Shown piece after piece: positions 1-5,668 of a DNA stretch of 5,789 nt. The notes beneath the pieces are model-generated. The model ran no database searches and was not told where the DNA came from. It saw only the letters and a list, made by a program, of their open reading frames with translations. The DNA is from Ruminococcus sp. UBA7014 (GTDB lineage Bacteria; Bacillota; Clostridia; Oscillospirales; Ruminococcaceae), in NCBI GenBank assembly GCA_002449575.1, contig DJXC01000184.1:1-5789 (forward strand), read 5' to 3'. The translations under genes were made by a program, and so were the position numbers. Positions within the stretch are counted from its first letter, which is position 1; every line of letters starts with the position of its first letter.

Positions 1-566
1 GTGACAGCTTTCTTGATAGTCCGTTTCAGATAGTTTTTCATCGCCTCATCAGTATCATAATAGCTGACAGCAATCTGAATTTTATAATTCGATTCCAGCA
101 AAGAAAAATTTTCATAGCAGGGATGGTCAAAAAATTCCAGAATTCGGAGTTCCGGAGTATAGCCAAGCCAAAGGACTTCCATCATAATTCTTGTCTTTTT
201 CTGATTTTTATTGAAAATAAACGTAATCCAGCCAAAATTAGAATTAGGCGCACCAAATGCACAGCTCCCGATAAAGTTTATGCTTTCCGGAATTGCTACT
301 TCTTTGAGATTAGTATCAAAGAAAGCACTGCCTTCTATTTGTTCCAAGCCGTCTGGAAGTGTAATTTGTGTCAGAGAGGTACATCCTTCAAATGCAGCGG
401 CTCTGATAATTTTCAGCGTGGACGGAAAATTGATTTTTTCCAGAAACATACAGTTGGCAAAAGCAGCATAGCCGATTTCTGTCACACCATCTGGAACATG
501 AACTTCTGTTATGCCGGCTTCTTCAGTATATTTTATCAGAATGTGATTCTGAATATGAAATCCCAT
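1..566 (-). CDS. BspA-type leucine-rich-repeat protein, partial (3' end off the left edge)
   Basis: The ATG at 564-566 opens a frame that runs to the window edge: 188 whole codons plus two bases, with no stop. An AGGGG ribosome binding site at 574-578 lies 7 nt upstream and abuts the TAA stop of the gene before it. Residues 19 to about 108 hold four LRR_5-type repeats of 22-23 residues, each with the pattern aliphatic-P-[DES]-x-[VLI]-x-x-I followed by A-A-F or C-A-F. No signal peptide or membrane segment is seen, so a cytoplasmic location is likely. The protein is a clear paralog of the adjacent 579-1349 product: 12 of the first 18 residues match, and both carry PC-x2-NFSLL and YLKR-x-IKKAV in the non-repeat C-terminal part. 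By that comparison about 70 residues are missing beyond the edge. The partner and function are unknown; LRR surfaces usually bind proteins. The family call is secure, the role is not. Confidence 0.85.
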   Translation of the reverse strand, partial: MGFHIQNHILIKYTEEAGITEVHVPDGVTEIGYAAFANCMFLEKINFPSTLKIIRAAAFEGCTSLTQITLPDGLEQIEGSAFFDTNLKEVAIPESINFIGSCAFGAPNSNFGWITFIFNKNQKKTRIMMEVLWLGYTPELRILEFFDHPCYENFSLLESNYKIQIAVSYYDTDEAMKNYLKRTIKKAV

Positions 567-578
567 AGAAATTCCCCT

Positions 579-1349
579 TTACAGTTTTAATTTTCTGCTA
601 ATATCGCTGATATCGGAGGGAAAATGCTGATATTTATAATCTGTCAGCATGACCTGAAATTCCGGGTTTCCGAATTTCTGCATATCTTCGATAGCATACT
701 GAATCAGGAAATCAATATTTTTCTTCGTGATAAAACCAGTATCCAGAAGGTCAGAAAGCATTTCGGTATCATCTCTGTCAATAGCGAATATCACGGCTTT
801 TTTAATGATTCTTTTCAGATATGCACTGATTTGTTTGTCTGTATTATACCAGCCCACAGAAAACGGAATTTTAAATTCTGGTTTCAGAAGTGAGAAGTTT
901 TTAAAACAGGGTTTTGCAATAAAATCAGCGAGATGTTCTTCCGGAGCATAGAGATTCCATGGATTTTTGAGAGTAATTTTCATTTTTCTGTGATTCCGGA
1001 GAAAGGTAAGTTTTATTGCATCTGTCTGGTCACCGAATGCAACCGAACCGATTTCTTTCACAGATTCCGGAATTGTCATTTCCGACAGGCTGTAACAGCA
1101 TTGAAATGCTCTTGCGCCAATAGAAATCACAGAATCCGGAATGTAAATGCTTTCCAAATCGTAACAGTTCCAGAATGCACATTTTCCGATAGCTGTCACG
1201 CTGTCCGGAAGAATGACTTTCTGAATCTTTCTGCATTGGCAGAAAGAAGCATCACCGATTTTCGTGACACCGTCCGGAATGATAACTTCTGTAATACCGA
1301 GTTCTTCTGTATATTTTTTCAATACTTGATTCTGAATGTCAAATGCCAT
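579..1349 (-). CDS. BspA-type leucine-rich-repeat protein, intact paralog
   Basis: This 256-residue protein starts at ATG 1347-1349. An AAAGGA binding site (1359-1364) sits 9 nt upstream and overlaps the tsaB stop codon. Four LRR_5/BspA-type repeats of exactly 23 residues occupy about 19-41, 42-64, 65-87 and 88-110; their cores read IPDGVTKIG, LPDSVTAIG, IPDSVISIG and IPESVKEIG, each followed by [AS]F. Residues 111-256 are not LRR. They carry PCFKNFSLL (147-155), YLKRIIKKAV (177-186) and a helical tail with LLDTGF and an FLIQYAIEDMQKFG stretch that resembles an ankyrin-like helix pair. Many BspA-family LRR proteins are secreted adhesins, but this one lacks a signal peptide, anchor or transmembrane segment, so an intracellular role is inferred. 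It lies 13 nt behind tsaB and 12 nt ahead of its paralog, which indicates co-transcription with fhs-tsaE-tsaB. No specific function can be assigned. Confidence 0.88.
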   Translation of the reverse strand: MAFDIQNQVLKKYTEELGITEVIIPDGVTKIGDASFCQCRKIQKVILPDSVTAIGKCAFWNCYDLESIYIPDSVISIGARAFQCCYSLSEMTIPESVKEIGSVAFGDQTDAIKLTFLRNHRKMKITLKNPWNLYAPEEHLADFIAKPCFKNFSLLKPEFKIPFSVGWYNTDKQISAYLKRIIKKAVIFAIDRDDTEMLSDLLDTGFITKKNIDFLIQYAIEDMQKFGNPEFQVMLTDYKYQHFPSDISDISRKLKL

Positions 1350-1362
1350 GTAGTCAAATCCT

Positions 1363-2103
1363 TTATTTATCAGTTTTTTTCTTCTGAATCTGTACAGCTT
1401 GCAGATAGCTTGCTGTTAAATCAGCGGCTGTGGGGAATTCTTTATGAGAATTACAATATGCTGCTGCACTGTGACAAATTCCGGCGGCAGATTGCAGCCG
1501 CAGAAACGGCGGTGCAATTCTCAGAAAGATTTCTTCTGTCTCTTCATGAGCGGCTTTATATTGCCGGATAAATTCTTCTGCACCTTCTCCGGTGACAATA
1601 ATTTGTTCAGAAAGTTCATGGATATGTTCCACGACTTTTGCAATTTCGTCAAATGTCTGCAATTCGTCAGGTGTTTCCCTGTCAATGAATGCAGGGTCAT
1701 AGTACATATAAATCTGATAGGAGAACCATGCTGCATAGAATAAATCTCCTCTTGCATGGATGACAGATAAGATATTTTTTGCACCGAAAATTCTGTTCGC
1801 CATTGCTTCCAGAGTGGAAACGCCGATACAGGGCGTATTGTTCACCATCGCCATGCCCTGAACGGCTGCAATGCCGATTCTCAAACCTGTATAAGAACCC
1901 GGTCCGACTGAAACAGCAAAGCAGTCCATCTCCTTGACGGTCAAACTGCATTCTTCCAGAAGATTCTTACACATTGGCATGATAACCTGTGAATGTGTCC
2001 GACTGGTATAGACAGAATGCTCACCAAGCAGAATATTTTTTTCTGTATCAAGAATTGCTACAGATGCAGTTTTTCCTGATGTATCAAGTCCCAAAATCCG
2101 CAA
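1363..2103 (-). CDS. tsaB: tRNA t6A37 threonylcarbamoyltransferase complex subunit TsaB (TTG start)
   Basis: TsaB (formerly YeaZ) is the non-catalytic ASKHA-fold partner that dimerises with TsaD and, with TsaE, supports transfer of threonylcarbamoyl to A37 of ANN-decoding tRNAs in the cytoplasm. From the TTG at 2101-2103 the protein is 246 residues, near the usual 220-240. It begins MRILGLDTSGKTASVAILD (initiator read as Met), the expected nucleotide-fold strand. HSQVIMPM follows at 37-44 and the hallmark VSVGPGSYTGLRIG at 64-77. The C-terminal ASYLQAVQIQKKK matches the family's YLR-x-x-Q end. A perfect AGGAGG lies at 2113-2118, 9 nt upstream of the TTG. An in-frame ATG at 2163 would add 20 residues with no family counterpart (an RRR-containing stretch inside tsaE) and ignore this site. 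The gene overlaps tsaE by 20 nt, which suggests coupled translation. The usual neighbours rimI and tsaD do not follow; LRR genes do. Confidence 0.93.
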   Translation of the reverse strand: MRILGLDTSGKTASVAILDTEKNILLGEHSVYTSRTHSQVIMPMCKNLLEECSLTVKEMDCFAVSVGPGSYTGLRIGIAAVQGMAMVNNTPCIGVSTLEAMANRIFGAKNILSVIHARGDLFYAAWFSYQIYMYYDPAFIDRETPDELQTFDEIAKVVEHIHELSEQIIVTGEGAEEFIRQYKAAHEETEEIFLRIAPPFLRLQSAAGICHSAAAYCNSHKEFPTAADLTASYLQAVQIQKKKTDK

Positions 2104-2536
2104 AGCGTTCCGCCTCCTGTGTTTCGAGAGTAATTTTTCGTTCGTTGTCACTGATTCGTTCAAGTGTCAGCCGGATTGTGTTCGGGGGAAGGGCATTTAT
2201 GATATTTTCAGACCATTCAACTGCAAAAATGCTTTCTTTCAGGTCATAATCATAAAAGCCGGTTGTTTCAAGTTCGTTTTCGTCCGTGATGCGGTACATA
2301 TCAAAGTGGCAAAGCTGCAAGGGCGGCTGACCGTAAACATGAACAAGTGCAAACGTTGGTGAAGTCACTAAATCTTTCAGCCCTAGTCCGAGGGCAAGCC
2401 CTCTTGTAAAAGTAGTTTTTCCTGCACCCAAATCCCCCAGATAGGCAAGTACATCACCAGCATGAAGGTACTTGCCGAACTTTTCAGCAAAAGAGATTGT
2501 TTCTTCCGGAGAACGGGTAATAAATTCTTTTCTCAT
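2084..2536 (-). CDS. tsaE: tRNA t6A37 biosynthesis ATPase TsaE
   Basis: TsaE (formerly YjeE) is a small P-loop ATPase that binds the TsaB-TsaD dimer and drives cycles of t6A synthesis. At 150 residues it has standard family length. The Walker A motif GDLGAGKTTF lies at 34-43. The conserved VTSPTFALVHVY segment is at 57-68, the HFDMYRI motif at 77-83, and the late VEWSEN motif at 106-111. Together these identify the family without doubt. The ATG is at 2534-2536, only 3 nt past the fhs stop. No good Shine-Dalgarno sequence stands at the right distance; only a GCGGA sits too far upstream, in the last fhs codons. Initiation is therefore probably coupled to termination of fhs translation. The 3' end overlaps tsaB, whose binding site lies inside this gene. 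No catalytic residue seems to be missing. Confidence 0.96.
   Translation of the reverse strand: MRKEFITRSPEETISFAEKFGKYLHAGDVLAYLGDLGAGKTTFTRGLALGLGLKDLVTSPTFALVHVYGQPPLQLCHFDMYRITDENELETTGFYDYDLKESIFAVEWSENIINALPPNTIRLTLERISDNERKITLETQEAERFADFGT
2113..2118 (-). promoter_or_regulatory. Ribosome binding site that fixes the tsaB TTG start
   Basis: The minus strand reads AGGAGG inside the 3' end of tsaE, 9 nt before the TTG at 2101-2103. No other start codon is suitably spaced. It settles the tsaB start despite the longer ATG frame. Confidence 0.88.
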
Positions 2537-2539
2537 GTC

Positions 2540-4213
2540 TTAAAATAATCCGCTGATATTGCCCTGATTATCGCAGTCAATGCGCAATGCTGCCGGAGAT
2601 TTCGGCAGTCCGGGCATGGTCATGATGTCGCCTGTCAGAACAACAACAAATCCTGCTCCGGCAGAAACTCTCATATCACTGACAGTAATCCGGAAGTTTT
2701 CCGGTTTGCCGAGCAGTGCTGGATTATCAGAAAGCGAATATTGTGTTTTGGCAATGCAGACAGGCAGATTTCCGAAACCAAGACTTTCAATTTCTTTCAT
2801 AGATTTCAGGGCTTTGTTCTGGAAGTCTACCCCATCAGCACGGTAAATTTCCTTTGCGATTTTCTCAATTTTTTCAGTCAGGGATAATTCTGTATCATAG
2901 AGAACTTCAAAAGCAGATTCCTGATTGTCAACTATCTGACAAACTTTTTCAGCAAGGTCAGTACCGCCTTCGCCGCCTTTGGCGAAAATTTCACACATGG
3001 AAGTCTGTACACCATACTGCTTCTGACAGTATTCTGCTATGAAATTTAACTCTTCTTCCGTATCTGTATAAAATCTGTTGATTGCTACCACAACAGGCAT
3101 ATGATATTTCTGCATATTTTCGATATGCACACCCAGATTGACAATTCCTTTTTTCAGGGCTTCCAAGTCAGGACTGGAAAGTTCTGTTTTCGGCACACCG
3201 CCGTTATATTTCAAAGCCCGTACAGTTGCCACCAAAACCACACAGGACGGCTTTAACCCGGCATAGCGGCACTTGATGTCAAAAAACTTTTCTGCACCAA
3301 GGTCAGAACCGAATCCCGCTTCTGTAATACAGTAATCACCAAGTTTCAGGGCTAATTTTGTCGCTCTGACAGAGTTGCAGCCATGTGCAATATTGGCAAA
3401 CGGTCCACCGTGAATCAAAACAGGCGTATGTTCCAGAGTCTGCACCAGATTAGGCTTTAATGCATCTTTCAGCAAAGCAGTCATAGCACCTTCCGCATGT
3501 AAATCTTTCGCATAAACAGGCTGATTATCCAGACTCCATGCAACCAGAATATTGCCAAGCCGCTTTTTCAGGTCATCCAGGTCAGAAGCAAGACAGAGAA
3601 TCGCCATCACTTCAGAAGCAACTGTAATCTGAAAGCTGTCTTCCCGAGGAACACCGTTCATTTTGCCGCCCATACCAATGACAATATTTCTTAAAGCACG
3701 GTCATTCATATCCAGACAGCGTTTGAATAAAATTCTTCTGGTATCAATCCGTAGTTCATTTCCCTGCTGAATATGATTGTCAAGCAAAGCGCACAGCAGA
3801 TTATTTGCAGCAGTCATGGCATGAATATCACCTGTAAAATGCAGGTTAATATCTTCCATAGGAATTACCTGAGAATAGCCGCCGCCTGCTGCACCGCCCT
3901 TGATGCCGAATACAGGACCTAAAGACGGTTCACGAAGTGCAAGAACAGCTTTTTTTCCGATTTTTGCCATTGCCTGACCAAGCCCCACACTGACAGTAGT
4001 CTTGCCTTCTCCGGCAGGAGTCGGATTAATAGCTGTCACCAGAATCAGCTTACCATCAGGACGACAGACAGTATCTGCAAACAGCGATTCACTAAGTTTT
4101 GCCTTATATCTTCCATATGGCTCTAATTTTTCCTGCGGTATGCCTAAGTTATCAGCAATTTCCGTAATCGGCAGCATTTCCGCTGCCTGTGCAATTTCAA
4201 TATCAGAAAGCAT
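2540..4213 (-). CDS. fhs: Formate--tetrahydrofolate ligase (10-formyl-THF synthetase)
   Basis: This cytoplasmic enzyme joins formate to tetrahydrofolate using ATP, giving 10-formyl-THF for purine synthesis, initiator tRNA formylation and, in acetogens, the methyl branch of the Wood-Ljungdahl pathway. The 557 residues match the family's roughly 555-560. Visible landmarks in order: the ATP-binding loop PTPAGEGKTT (64-73), REPSLGPVFG (94-103), the first family signature GIKGGAAGGGY (103-113), HGGPFANIAHGCNS (268-281), TEAGFGSDLGAEKFFDIKCR (297-316), the second signature VATVRALKYNGG (328-339) and the C-terminal TMPGLPKSPAA before the GNISGLF end. The start ATG (4211-4213) has AGGAGG at 4225-4230, 11 nt upstream. 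The gene is the first of a probable five-gene unit with tsaE, tsaB and two LRR genes. No convincing promoter is visible in the 78 nt before it. No break or missing motif is seen. Confidence 0.98.
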   Translation of the reverse strand: MLSDIEIAQAAEMLPITEIADNLGIPQEKLEPYGRYKAKLSESLFADTVCRPDGKLILVTAINPTPAGEGKTTVSVGLGQAMAKIGKKAVLALREPSLGPVFGIKGGAAGGGYSQVIPMEDINLHFTGDIHAMTAANNLLCALLDNHIQQGNELRIDTRRILFKRCLDMNDRALRNIVIGMGGKMNGVPREDSFQITVASEVMAILCLASDLDDLKKRLGNILVAWSLDNQPVYAKDLHAEGAMTALLKDALKPNLVQTLEHTPVLIHGGPFANIAHGCNSVRATKLALKLGDYCITEAGFGSDLGAEKFFDIKCRYAGLKPSCVVLVATVRALKYNGGVPKTELSSPDLEALKKGIVNLGVHIENMQKYHMPVVVAINRFYTDTEEELNFIAEYCQKQYGVQTSMCEIFAKGGEGGTDLAEKVCQIVDNQESAFEVLYDTELSLTEKIEKIAKEIYRADGVDFQNKALKSMKEIESLGFGNLPVCIAKTQYSLSDNPALLGKPENFRITVSDMRVSAGAGFVVVLTGDIMTMPGLPKSPAALRIDCDNQGNISGLF

Positions 4214-4224
4214 AATATCAAATT

Positions 4225-4230
4225 CCTCCT
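4225..4230 (-). promoter_or_regulatory. Ribosome binding site of fhs
   Basis: The minus strand reads AGGAGG here, 11 nt before the fhs ATG. The spacing is slightly long but acceptable. The flanking AACAGGAGGAA is repeated exactly in front of the YbjN-like gene. Confidence 0.85.
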
Positions 4231-4245
4231 GTTGATTTTTTAAAT

Positions 4246-4283
4246 AAAGCAGCCGTTCCGCAATGATGCAAAGCGGCTGTTTT
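4246..4283 (-). terminator. Hairpin, probable intrinsic terminator after the YbjN-like gene
   Basis: A six-pair stem CAGCCG/CGGCTG (4250-4255 with 4274-4279) encloses a further weak stem of about five pairs including G-U wobbles. Three A-T pairs flank it outside a single mismatch (4246-4248 with 4281-4283). On the minus strand it is followed by CTTTATTT, a modest and interrupted U-tract. It starts 8 nt after the YbjN-like stop and ends 15 nt before the fhs ribosome binding site, so it plausibly separates the two units. On the plus strand the stem is followed directly by TTTTT, so a bidirectional role is possible, although no plus-strand gene ends here. Leaky termination or an RNA-processing role cannot be excluded. 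Confidence 0.6.
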
Positions 4284-4291
4284 TGGGCAGA

Positions 4292-4747
4292 TTATTCCGG
4301 CTGTACTGCCTGAAAAGCGGCATCTTCCGGAGAAAGTTTTCCTTTTATCATATCATGCAGAGATTCTGCAATGTCCTGTATCATGGTAACAGAATAACCG
4401 ACAACGTCATCAATCTGCTGTAATGTCGGAACAGTATCAGCACAGATAATTCCTACCCGGAACACGAGTACTTTCTGTTCATTATCCAGATACAGACAGC
4501 CGATATTTGTCAGATTATTGACTTCGTTTGCGAATGTCTGTACAGCAGGTGACATCATTTCCGGAATTTCGACATCCGGAGCGGTCAGCATAGTGAAAGA
4601 ACGTTCATTAGCAATCACTTGAATCATTGCGCCGGGTGTGTGTCCTTCCAGAGAAACACCGGTCAGAAATGCGTTTTCCTGTTCTTCAAAATTCCATTTT
4701 GTCTGCCGGAAGTAGCTCCGGATTTGTTCCATAATTGATTCCTGCAT
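4292..4747 (-). CDS. YbjN-like small protein (type III secretion chaperone-like fold)
   Basis: A 151-residue soluble, acidic protein with no signal peptide or membrane segment. The layout resembles the YbjN/sensory-transduction family: an N-terminal helix (about 5-16), a strand-rich core with alternating hydrophobics such as GAMIQVIANERSFTML (39-54), a central helix (about 66-78), a pair of strands around IGCLYLDNEQKVLVFRVGI (82-100), then a long C-terminal helix (about 107-136). The overall helix-strand-helix order recalls the SycE/CesT chaperone fold. This is recognition of shape, not of a diagnostic motif. The ATG at 4745-4747 is preferred over the in-frame ATG at 4730-4732, because AGGAGG at 4757-4762 lies 9 nt upstream of the former. 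The gene follows pspA by 69 nt with a terminator hairpin between. Function is unknown; YbjN proteins in other bacteria are linked to stress and motility control. An unrelated small family remains possible. Confidence 0.6.
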   Translation of the reverse strand: MQESIMEQIRSYFRQTKWNFEEQENAFLTGVSLEGHTPGAMIQVIANERSFTMLTAPDVEIPEMMSPAVQTFANEVNNLTNIGCLYLDNEQKVLVFRVGIICADTVPTLQQIDDVVGYSVTMIQDIAESLHDMIKGKLSPEDAAFQAVQPE

Positions 4748-4756
4748 GATAAATTT

Positions 4757-4762
4757 CCTCCT
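4757..4762 (-). promoter_or_regulatory. Ribosome binding site of the YbjN-like gene
   Basis: A perfect AGGAGG lies 9 nt before the ATG at 4747. It decides that start over the in-frame ATG fifteen bases further on. It lies 13 nt beyond the base of the upstream terminator stem, so it stays free of the hairpin. Confidence 0.85.
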
Positions 4763-4768
4763 GTTTTG

Positions 4769-4809
4769 AAAAGGCGCACCCTTTCCCTGTCAGAACAGGA
4801 AAAGGGTGC
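4769..4809 (-). terminator. Intrinsic terminator after pspA
   Basis: A 15-pair stem joins 4776-4790 to 4795-4809 around a four-base loop, with only one G-U wobble in the minus-strand RNA. The outer arm is GCACCCTTT/AAAGGGTGC. On the minus strand GCC and then TTTT (4769-4772) follow. It begins 7 nt after the pspA stop. The stem is very stable but the U-tract is short, so partial read-through into the YbjN-like gene is plausible. It may also protect the pspA mRNA 3' end. Confidence 0.82.
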
Positions 4810-4816
4810 AACCGGA

Positions 4817-5605
4817 TTATTCAGACATTTTCTGTAATGAGATGCCGCCTGCTGCACCCTCAGCAACAGCTGCTTCTGCTGCGGCTTCGGCAGCAGCGAT
4901 TTGTTCTTCGAGGGAAAGTTCTCCTTCGGTGGGACGCACTTTTCCCATTTCTGCCATCAGACGCTGCAATTCGGCATCAACCTGAGCATCAGTCTGGAGC
5001 TGCTCGAAAGTTTCGTAATCCTTGGAAACGGCAGTTCCGGCGATTTCGGCGAAAGCATCAGCTTCGGCTTCTTTCCGGGTGACTTTTTCCTCCATGCGGT
5101 TGAGTTTTTCATAAGCACTGGAAGTATCGATTCCGCTGATAGTTTGTGCAAGACTTTTTTTGGTATCTGCCATCTGAGAACGGGCAATCAGCATTGCCTG
5201 ACGACTTTTCGCTTCGGAAAGTTTGGCTTTGAGGGTTTCAACCTGTGTGCGGATAGCTTCAGTCTGGCTGGAAATGGTTTCAGACATTTCTTTATAAGTG
5301 GCAACTTCTTCATCTGCCTTGACTTTCTGAGCCAGAGCACGTTTAGCAAGTTCTATATTATTGGCAGCAAGGGCAGCTTTTGCCTTGGCTTCCCAGTCAG
5401 CAGCTTTGCGCTGTGCTTCCTGATACTGTTTTTGTGCAAGGCGTTCACTGGCGACAGCCTTTCCGAGTGCCTGAGTTGATTTATTCAGCTCCTGCTGCAT
5501 ATCAGCAATAATTTGTTTCACCATTTTTTCGGGGTCTTCAGCTCGGTCAATCAAATCATTGACATTAGATTTAAAAATATCAATCATTCTGGAAAAAAAT
5601 CCCAT
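4817..5605 (-). CDS. pspA: PspA/IM30 (ESCRT-III-like) membrane-stress protein
   Basis: PspA/IM30 proteins assemble on the inner face of the cytoplasmic membrane and stabilise it under envelope stress. This 262-residue protein opens with the amphipathic membrane-binding helix MGFFSRMIDIFKSNVNDLID (1-20), then the family motif AEDPEKMVKQII (22-33). Long charged and Ala-rich coiled-coil helices follow (about 30-150), a short TISGIDTSSAYEKLNRMEEKV hinge region (around 155-175), and more helices to about 222. The last 40 residues are an acidic, Ala/Glu-rich tail (AAAEAAAEAAVAEGAAGG, 237-254) longer than in a minimal PspA. GGAGGT (5612-5617) lies 6 nt before the ATG at 5603-5605. A strong sigma-A-type promoter and a leader hairpin stand upstream, and a terminator follows. 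No PspF, LiaRS or other recognised stress regulator is within view. The divergent gene beyond the right edge could be one, but that is unknown. Confidence 0.95.
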   Translation of the reverse strand: MGFFSRMIDIFKSNVNDLIDRAEDPEKMVKQIIADMQQELNKSTQALGKAVASERLAQKQYQEAQRKAADWEAKAKAALAANNIELAKRALAQKVKADEEVATYKEMSETISSQTEAIRTQVETLKAKLSEAKSRQAMLIARSQMADTKKSLAQTISGIDTSSAYEKLNRMEEKVTRKEAEADAFAEIAGTAVSKDYETFEQLQTDAQVDAELQRLMAEMGKVRPTEGELSLEEQIAAAEAAAEAAVAEGAAGGISLQKMSE

Positions 5606-5626
5606 GGCAGTACCTCCGTTTCGTTC

Positions 5627-5644
5627 TGTGTCATAAAGGACACA
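5627..5644 (-). promoter_or_regulatory. Small perfect inverted repeat in the pspA leader
   Basis: TGTGTC (5627-5632) and GACACA (5639-5644) form a perfect six-base inverted repeat around a six-base spacer. It lies about 20-35 nt downstream of the predicted transcription start and 9 nt upstream of the pspA ribosome binding site. It may be an operator for a dimeric repressor, or an RNA hairpin near the binding site. A six-pair repeat in a leader can arise by chance, so the regulatory role is a guess. Confidence 0.4.
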
Positions 5645-5668
5645 AAATCATTCATTTATAATAAATTA

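Noticed and set aside
123..590. 155-codon plus-strand open frame opposite the partial LRR gene
   Set aside because: The minus-strand frame here is a clear paralog of the neighbouring LRR protein; the plus-strand product resembles nothing and has no ribosome binding site.
933..1571. Long plus-strand open frame opposite the intact LRR gene and the tsaB 3' end
   Set aside because: It crosses two well-supported minus-strand genes, its translation is Phe/Cys/Arg-rich with no family resemblance, and no ribosome binding site or promoter serves it. It is an antisense shadow of the LRR repeats.
2104..2163. N-terminal extension of TsaB from the ATG at 2163
   Set aside because: The added residues do not belong to the family, lie inside tsaE, and bypass the perfect AGGAGG placed for the TTG at 2103.
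4242..4271. Possible fhs promoter TTGCAT-17-TTTATT on the minus strand
   Set aside because: Both boxes are poor (three and four of six matches) and they lie within the hairpin; it is not better than chance.
140..4722. Recurrent TCCGGA hexamers across the window
   Set aside because: They sit inside coding sequence at irregular spacing, largely where Pro-Asp/Glu or Ser-Gly type codons fall in the LRR and other proteins. This reflects codon preference and a palindromic hexamer, not a repeat element or array.
4901..5479. 192-codon plus-strand open frame opposite pspA
   Set aside because: The Phe/Gly/Ser-rich translation is the reverse complement of Ala/Lys/Glu-rich coiled-coil codons in pspA, which rarely give stops on the other strand. 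There is no start context.
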